NCBI GenBank assembly: GCA_001972305.1
Contig: BDDD01000321.1
Location: 480,552 to 544,551 of the forward strand
Source: Cephalotus follicularis
Lineage: Eukaryota > Streptophyta > Magnoliopsida > Oxalidales > Cephalotaceae
Direction: 5' to 3'
DNA length: 64,000 nucleotides
Part shown: positions 57,779 through 64,000 of the stretch, piece after piece
Layout: each line of letters starts with the position of its first letter
Position numbering within the stretch: position 1 is the stretch's first letter
Program-made: the position numbers and the translations under genes
Notes under the pieces: generated by a model
Database searches by the model: none
Told to the model about the DNA's origin: nothing
What the model saw: only the letters and a program-made list of their open reading frames with translations

Positions 57779-58420
57779 TGATGTGGGAAAAAATCGTCCT
57801 AACGTCAAAGTGCCACGTGTCCTCCGAAAGCACTGCTTTGAGTCCTCTGCCCAAGATTGCCACTAGTCCTCTGCCGAGACTAATATGTGCAAAGGATTTG
57901 AACCCTAAGTGGGTACTACCCAGAGGAAGCACCATGGATCCAGCTAAGGGGTCAAGCGGGATCTTCGGCAATATGTCAGAGGATCCCAACACCAATAGCC
58001 AAATATGGCCCTAAAATCAGCCAACATTTCAAGGAGTCACCTCCGCAAAATCAGCAAGCAATTACGTAAAGTCAGGTGGAGATAAGGGAAATCCCGAGAT
58101 CCTTGGCATTTCCTTAGGGGACAACAATCACCTCTGAAATCCATTTATTAGTTACATTCCAATGCTATAAATACTAGAATCAACAACATTAACGAGGTCA
58201 GCTATTTTTATACACTAAAGCACCTAGAATTCCTGTGCATTGTCTAACTTTAGCATCGGAGTGTCCCCGGGAGTTCAACCTCCTGGTCCCATGACCTGTT
58301 TGTTTATTTGTGCAGGGAACAACCATCAAACCTTCTTCTTTGGCATATCTTAGCGTTTCCTTCAACAAATCAAAGTCCTCCACGTAGGACACTGTTGAGG
58401 AAATAATTTTTGCATCAACA
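57779..58420 (+). repeat. Gypsy-B 5' LTR
   Basis: It runs from TGATGTGGGAAAAAATCG to TTTTTGCATCAACA. TATA box GCTATAAATACT lies at about 58164-58175. It shares CGGAGTGTCCCCGGGAG, TTTCCTTAGGGGA and AAGTCCTCCACGTAGGA with Gypsy-A. Confidence 0.9.
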
Positions 58421-58421
58421 G

Positions 58422-58439
58422 TTGACGCCATCTGTGGGA
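58422..58439 (+). other. Gypsy-B primer-binding site
   Basis: TTGACGCCATCTGTGGGA starts one base after the LTR. It differs from the Gypsy-A site at two positions. Confidence 0.85.
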
Positions 58440-58465
58440 AGCGCGACAAAAAGCTATCAAGAATC

Positions 58466-60219
58466 ATGCTTCCGAGAAAGATCAACAACCCTTCCGCTCT
58501 TGATGGCAGCCAGGCGGCTACTAGAAACAACCCAGCTTCAACTAGCCAAGTTGCCGTCACTACCGAGCAAGCTCCCATCACTAGGGAGCAATTCACACAG
58601 CTTCTCCAGGGAATGGAGCTCTTTACCAACCTGTTGGAAACTAGTATAGCCAACCGTGAACAGGTCAGACCTGCCCAACCAGTTAGCTGAGGACGATTTG
58701 GTCCGAGCAAGCTGATCCTGGAGATTCAACAGCCCCAAAGGGCTAGGCGAAACCCGCCAAGGGGGGCAAGACACCCTCCAAGGCGGTCAGAGGTTCAAAC
58801 ATATCTGAGAGTAGCACCAAGGCGAAACCCGCCGAGGAGGGGCATGCACCCCCCAAGGCGGTCAGGGGTTAATACACCCCTGAGGAGGAGAGCTGAGATT
58901 GATACATCTCAGAGGGAAGAATCATCGATTGCCAGAGATCACAACGATGAACCTCGGCCCAGGCACCTCAAGCATGAACCAATGGAGGAGGATCACCAAG
59001 CGGGTGCCGAGGACGACCAGGTACATTCTCACGTATCGTACAGGCCTGAGACGGTGCGTGGGAATAGGTCAGCACATCTAGCCTCATTGGCTGGGCACTC
59101 ACATGTCTCTAGCAGGACTAGGAACATAGAAGATATTGAGCAAGCAATGAATAGAAGGTTTGCAGAGATGCAGAATAGGCACCAAGGAGCCAAGCTGCCG
59201 AAGGGGTATCTATCTGAAGTGCGCAACATTAGTGCCAACCCTTTCACACCCGAGATCATGAAGGAGCGTATCCCTAGTGGATTCCGGTTTCCAAGTCTCT
59301 AGAGTATGATGGGTCAACGGATCCCATCCAACATGTGCGCACCTACATCCAAACCATGTTAGTGCACCAAGCATCTGATGCCACACTTTGCCAAGGATTC
59401 CCAACAACATTGACTAGAGCTGCCCAGTCATGGTATTCTACTCTGGTGAAGGGTTCAGTGGAGAATTTTGAGCAGTTTGCGCAACTGTTCGTCACCAAAT
59501 TCCTCAACAGCACCACACAGAGGAGGAACTCAACCCATTTGATTAACGTGGTGCAGGAGAGAGATGAGTCACTAAGAGACTACCTCACCAGATTCAACAA
59601 GGAGTCTCTTACAGTGAAAGATTTGGAGCCGTCCTTCGCTCTTGTAGCTTTAAATAGTTGGTTGAAGGACAACTCCCCCTTCACTTTTTCTCTGCTGAAG
59701 AAGCCCGTGGTGGATATGGCAGACCTGCTGAGAAGAGCAGAAAGGTATATCAACGCTAAGGAGGGGATGGCAGCCAGGAAACAGAAAACATCATGGTCAG
59801 GCCATCAGGTGGAGAAAAGGGAGCATTCACGAAATGCTCCCAAGAAGGAAGAGAAGAGGAAGGAGAGGTCCGAGCTCCACAGGGATGACCTCAGACACAA
59901 GTTCTCCAAGAGGGAGGAGTCACCAAGGGGAGGGGCGCCCATCTTGGCTTACAACAACTTCGCCCCTCTCCTGGAGACACGTACCAGGATACTTGCAGTG
60001 GAGAAGGACAAGGTCCCCATCCAATGGCCTACGCCAATGAGGTCCTCGGCGGAGAAGAGGGACGTAGACAAATTTTGTTGGTACCATCGTGACCACAAGC
60101 ACGATACAGAAGAGTGCAGGCAGTTAAAGAATCAGATTGAATACCTAATTCTCAGAGGTCACCTCAGGAAATATGTGGACAGAAATGCTTATCAGGAAAG
60201 AAGGGAGCACAGAGAATAA
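58466..60219 (+). pseudogene. Gypsy-B gag
   Basis: It opens at MLPRKINNPSA, homologous to the Gypsy-A gag start, and reads to a TGA at 58688-58690. The same frame resumes (58844-59302) and holds SSIARDH, SHVSSRTRNIE and GYLSEVRNI. A one-base deletion near 59300 shifts the frame. From 59335 to 60219 it carries the gag domain (RAAQSWYSTL, FVTKFLNSTTQRRN, DYLTRFNKES) and the knuckle CWYHRDHKHDTEEC. A TAA ends it. There is therefore one clear stop and one frameshift over the whole gag. It is the only protein the element retains. Confidence 0.85.
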
Positions 60220-60645
60220 GCTCCTCAACAGGCCAAGGAGCAGCAGCCCAGATGAGTAATTCACTTCATCTCTAGAGGGGTGTAAAACAGAGAATATTCG
60301 AAGTTGCCTTATGGCTCGGAATGATGGTGAAAGTCTTGAAAACCAGATACCATGATGCCATGACCAGACTACAAGGCAGAGGAAAACTAGCTCCTACCAG
60401 GGACCATTCAAACTTGAAATTCTGGGGGGGCAGAGAGATCCTCTGACTAAAAGTCGAGGACACGTCTGAGGACACATATGCTACCAACTGCTGTTTTTAA
60501 GTTGTACAAATTCAAGTATGTCAATAAGATTGAATTTTTTCTCAAAAAAGTGCTTGGCAAGATCACAGTTCCAAGTTTGAAAGGGACCGGAGGCCCAATG
60601 TTCATGTTCTTAAACCTCTGAATAGCAACCGATCAACTCCCTCAA
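60220..60645 (+). pseudogene. Gypsy-B pol deletion junction with integrase tail
   Basis: Just after gag the sequence equals the start of the Gypsy-A region after the knuckle (VIHFISRGV-like). From about 60370 it jumps to the end of integrase (GRGKLAPT then FKLEILGG, compare GTRGKLAPA and FKLETLGG in Gypsy-A). About 3.7 kb of protease-to-integrase is therefore missing between these points. The following 200 bp match the spacer after pol in Gypsy-A. Confidence 0.75.
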
Positions 60646-60689
60646 CTAAGAAGCTTTAATATAAACATGTCCAAACACGCTCTCAGGAG

Positions 60690-61316
60690 AGCATTCCGAG
60701 AAGTCCTCTAGAGGTCCATTCCGAGAAGCCTCCCAGGAGAGCATTCCGAGAAGTCCTCCAGAGGTCCATTCCGAGAAGTCCTCCAGAGGTCTATTCCGAG
60801 AAGCCTCCCAGGAAAGCATTCCGAGAAGTCCTCTAGAGGTCCATTCCGAAAAGCCTCCTAGGAGAGCATTTCGAGAAGTCCTGCAGAGGTCCATTCTGAG
60901 AAGCCTCCCAGGAGAGCATTCCGAGAAGTCCCCAGAGGTCCATTCCCAGAAGCCTCCCAAGAGAGCATTCCGAGAAGTCCTCCAGAGGTCCATTCCGAGA
61001 AGTCCTCCAAAGAACCATTCCGAGAAGCCTCCCAGGAGAGCATTCCGAGAAGTCCTCTAGAGGTCCATTCCGAGAAGCCTCCCAGGAGAGCATTCTGAGA
61101 AGTCCTCTAGAGGATCATTCTGAGAAGCCTCCTAGGAGAGCATTTCGAGAAGTCCTCTAGAGGTCCATTCCGAGAAGCCTACAAGGAGAGCATTCCAAGA
61201 AGTCCTCCAGAGGTCCATTCCGAGAAGCCTCCTAGGAGAGCATTCTGAGAAGTCCTCCAAAGGTCCATTATGAGAAGTCCTCCAGAGGATCATTCCGAGA
61301 AGCCTCCCAGAGGAGC
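60690..61316. repeat. Gypsy-B 25 bp two-type tandem array
   Basis: Roughly 25 units of 25 bp follow each other. Type 1 is ATTCCGAGAAGCCTCCCAGG plus AGAGC; type 2 is ATTCCGAGAAGTCCTCCAGA plus GGTCC. The types mostly alternate, giving a 50 bp higher-order period, with some runs of one type. On the minus strand the array is open in more than one frame because of its repetition, but no gene is proposed. Confidence 0.88.
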
Positions 61317-61589
61317 AACAGAGACGAAATGTAACACCTGCCCAAAAAGCACCGCTCAAACTCATGCTCAGGTGCACTGTTGGAGAGATCTGCCTATTGC
61401 ACGGGTGCATGGCATGGCAGGCTAGGATGCACTGCATGCATGTCATTATATGCTCTAGATACATGCTTGTGGAGAGCTCAAATGCCCTGGAGAACGTATG
61501 CTTGGACGCTTGCCACGTTAGGGAGAGCTCTGGCGTTTAACATTGTACGCCCGGGTGCATGCATGTTCAAGCACACTACACTGGCGCAT

Positions 61590-62040
61590 CCTCGGTACCT
61601 CAGCACCATGGACGCCTGCTATAGCCAGGGAGCTCGGCGCCTTGCGTCCTCACCACCTTGGCACCTAAGCACCATGGACGCCTGCTACAGCCAGGGAGCC
61701 CGACGCCTTGGGTCCTCACCACCTCGGCACCTCAGCACCATGGACGTATGCTACAGCCAGGGAGCCCGATGCCTTACGTCCTTGGCACCTCAGCACCATG
61801 GGCGCCTGCTACAAATAAGGAGCCCGGCGCCTTGCGTCCTCAGCACCTCAGAACCATGGACACCTGCTACAACCAGAGAGCGCAGTGCCTTGCGTCCTCA
61901 GCACCTCGGCACCTCAGCACCATGGACACCTGCTACAGCCAGGGAGCTGGGCGTCTTGCGTCCTCGGTACCTCAGCACCAAGGACGCCTGCTACATCCAG
62001 GGAGCCTGACGCCTTGCGTCCTCGGCACCTCAGCACCTAA
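61590..62040. repeat. Gypsy-B 58/66 bp tandem array
   Basis: The unit contains CTCAGCACCATGGACGCCTG, then CTACAGCCAGGGAGCC and CGCCTTGCGTCCTC. The ATG of the unit recurs at 61608, 61674, 61740, 61798, 61856, 61922 and (as AAG) 61980. Spacing is 66, 66, 58, 58, 66 and 58 bp. The two unit lengths differ by one extra 8 bp word (CACCTCGG-like). Plus-strand frames of up to 209 codons are a result of the repeats. Confidence 0.88.
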
Positions 62041-62235
62041 GCCTCCCTCCAGGGGGGCAACAAAAGCCTCCCTCAAGAGGGGCACCAAAAGCCTCCCCAC
62101 GAGGAGCACCTAAGACTCCCGCCAGAGGAGCCCTTAAAGCCTCCCACCAGAGGAGCAATAAAGCCTCCTACCAGAGGAGCAACAAAGCCTCCCATCAGAG
62201 GAGCACTAAAGACTCCTTCCGAGGAGCACCTAACA
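62041..62235. repeat. Gypsy-B short array of AAGCCTCCCxCCAGAGGAGCA units
   Basis: About seven units of 25-30 bp with the words AAGCCTCCC and GAGGAGCA occur here. They match the degenerate repeats at 46562-46720 in Gypsy-A, so both elements inherited this array. Confidence 0.8.
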
Positions 62236-62993
62236 GTACATAAACAAAAAACCTCTAAGGGGACAAACTTAAAAAGACTTCCAAAGAAGCAATAAGACTC
62301 CCAATGGAGCAAACACAGGTCAGCAACCCCATGGGAAATTGTCTGGCCAATCCAATATCGTGTCTTGAGAGGCGAATCCATAAGAACTCTCAATGATCAA
62401 GTTCGTTGGACTGAGCGCTTTGAAACAAGTATCCCTACGTGGACTGCAAGCTCAGACGACTTAGTCTAGAATATAATGGACTAGACGAGATCCTTCTCGG
62501 TAAACCCGTAAGAACTTGTCCGAGCAGACCTAAGACTTGGTCTGCGAACACACCAGAACTCACAAAGACTAAGCGTTATTGCCTAAACGCCTTTGAAATA
62601 AGGTGTCCTAAGGGGACTAGGAAGTTTGGGTAATTAGGTTTTAAAATTGTAAGGCCAAAACATAAAGTCTACGAAATAGACTAAGCTAAAGTCCCTAAGG
62701 GGAACAATGATGCACGGAGGAAGCACAAGTCCTACTACCTATATTCACTCATCCTAAGGGAATCGTGAGCATATGAGCGGAGCCCGAGTGTGCCAAGCAA
62801 AAAAATTAAAGAAGTATCCACCTCTCCCCCTTTCTCTCTGATGAGGCCAGTGCAGCTTTGTGGGAGGATCACACAAGGCGAGATCTTTATCATCAGCCAA
62901 TCCAAGCCACAACGGAGTTTTGTCCGAGTGATAGCTCCCAGCTTTGCTCCTCCTCCTCTGACTAGACCAGAGAAGAAGGACCAGGGGGGTATA
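62236..62993 (+). other. Gypsy-B 3' spacer and polypurine tract
   Basis: Non-coding sequence matching the Gypsy-A spacer in many words (GGACTGAGCGCTTTGAAACA, TTGTCCGAGCAGACC). It ends in the polypurine tract AGAAGAAGGACCAGGGGGG (62971-62989). Confidence 0.7.
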
Positions 62994-63637
62994 TGATGTG
63001 GAAAAAAATCGTCCTAAAGTCAAAGTGCCACGTGTCCTCCGAAAGCACTGCTTTGAGTCTTTTGCCCAAGATTGCCACGAGTCCTCTGCCGAGACTAATA
63101 TGTGCAAAGGATTTCAACCCTAAGTGGGTACTACCCAGAGGAAGCGCCATGGAGCCAGCTAAGGGGTCAAGCGGGATCCTCGGCAATATGTTAGAGGATC
63201 CCAACACCAATAGCCAAATATGGCCCTAAAATTAGCCAACATTTTAGGAAGTCACCTCCGCAAAATCAGCAAGCAGTTACGTAAAGTCAGGTGGAGATAA
63301 GGGAAATCCCGAGATCCTCGACATTTCCTTAGGGGACAGCAATCACCTCCGAAATCCATGCTTATCAGTTACATTCCAATGTTATAAATACTAGAATCAA
63401 CAATATTAACTAGGTCAGCCATTTTTATACACTAAAGCACCTAGAATTCCTGTGCATTGTCTAACTTGAGCGTCGGAGTGTCCCCGGGAGTTCAACCTCC
63501 TGGTCCCACGACCTGTTTGTTTATTTGTGCAGGGAACAACCATCAAACCTTCTTCTCGGGCATATCTCAGCGTTTCCTTCAACAAATCAAAGTCCTTCAC
63601 GTAGGACACTGTTGAAGAAAATATTTTTGCATGAATA
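62994..63637 (+). repeat. Gypsy-B 3' LTR
   Basis: It is the direct repeat of 57779-58420. Its last bases read GCATGAATA where the 5' copy has GCATCAACA, so the terminal CA is mutated to TA. The ATAGT duplication follows directly. Confidence 0.88.
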
Positions 63638-63642
63638 ATAGT

Positions 63643-64000
63643 AATGACATTTTTTTCAACTATAACTGTTTAACAACTTTCTTAAATTTCCTTTTTATTT
63701 AGAGTGAGTATTTATACATTGGATTTCCTCGACACTTACACAATCATATAAGAATTTATCAATATTAAAAATAAAAAATTATGAATTTTAACTATTCATA
63801 TATCATATAATATAAAGCTTTAGGCTAACAAATATAGGAAAATAATAAATTTTAATTTTTTGAAAGGGTGAAGTTGAATAAAAAATAAGAAAATTGATCT
63901 AAAGTAAAAATATTTATTTATCTCTTATAATATAAGTATATTTTAAAAATAAACAAGAATAAAAGTTGTCACGTTCGTCCCGACTGAGACGGATGTGACC
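63643..64000. other. AT-rich end of window, possible start of another LTR
   Basis: No gene is seen. The last 34 bases begin TGTCACGTTCGTCCCGACTG (63967 on), similar in style to the solo LTR start TGTCACACCCGTTCCC at 33110. A further gypsy LTR may start here and run out of the window. Confidence 0.35.

Larger units (their letters stand above)
57779..63637 (+). mobile_element. Gypsy-B: gag-only Tat-type element, probable non-autonomous partner of Gypsy-A
   Basis: LTRs lie at 57779-58420 and 62994-63637, with a perfect target duplication ATAGT (57774-57778, 63638-63642). The primer site (TTGACGCCATCTGTGGGA) and the polypurine tract (AAGGACCAGGGGGGTATA) are almost those of Gypsy-A, and several LTR blocks are shared. 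Gag is present; protease, RT, RNase H and nearly all of integrase are deleted. The space is filled by three tandem-repeat arrays. LTRs differ at roughly 30 positions by eye, so it is older than Gypsy-A. It could move only with proteins supplied by an autonomous relative. Confidence 0.9.

Noticed and set aside
60646-61464. Long minus-strand ORFs over the 25 bp array
   Set aside because: The open frames result from the repeat unit lacking stops; more than one frame is open and there is no conserved start or domain.
61380-62113. Plus-strand ORFs of 209 and 151 codons
   Set aside because: They are translations of the 58/66 bp tandem array in two frames.

Overview
The window is nuclear DNA of a flowering plant, most likely a eudicot. 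It has AT-rich intergenic DNA, a gene for a mitochondrion-targeted ribosomal protein, a plant-type PWWP chromatin gene, a scrap of plastid atpB, and about 55 kb of plant transposable elements. The species cannot be fixed from the sequence alone.

Positions 1-6215 are genic. A bL12m ribosomal protein gene (340-927, +) faces an intronless-ORF PWWP-domain gene (2227-5562, -). They converge on a 1.3 kb spacer that carries a (GA)n microsatellite.

Positions 6216-38576 are one nested stack. A minus-strand Ty1/copia element (Copia-1, 6371-38460) landed in a nuclear copy of plastid atpB, whose two halves lie at 6216-6370 and 38461-38576. Copia-1 was then hit by a CACTA transposon (6960-9883, TTA target duplication) and by a plus-strand copia element with 2.5 kb LTRs (Copia-2, 14748-37382). 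Copia-2 in turn took in a solo LTR (20868-23693, GCGAG duplication), a PIF/Harbinger-like element (25317-26714, TAA duplication), a coding-less copia derivative (28576-32332) and a 4 kb solo LTR (33110-37090, GTTAG duplication). All coding sequence in this stack is broken.

Positions 39690-51521 hold a young, full-length Ty3/gypsy Tat-lineage element (Gypsy-A, GGTTT duplication, LTRs about 2% different by eye). Its gag-pol reads in one frame over 5.6 kb, interrupted by five stop codons and no frameshift. Between integrase and the 3' LTR it carries a gene on the opposite strand, with its own TATA box, two clean GT-AG introns and about 732 codons. The predicted protein begins MARTKRTARVS, which closely resembles the tail of histone H3. 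This is the most striking item in the window.

Positions 51527-57778 are AT-rich and hold a DNA element with GGATCGTA-rich ends, a decayed two-gene PIF/Harbinger transposon and a fold-back MITE. Positions 57779-63637 hold Gypsy-B (ATAGT duplication), a gag-only relative of Gypsy-A that shares its priming, polypurine and LTR blocks. Its lost pol is replaced by large tandem-repeat arrays, and it looks like a non-autonomous partner. The last bases may start a further LTR that runs off the window.
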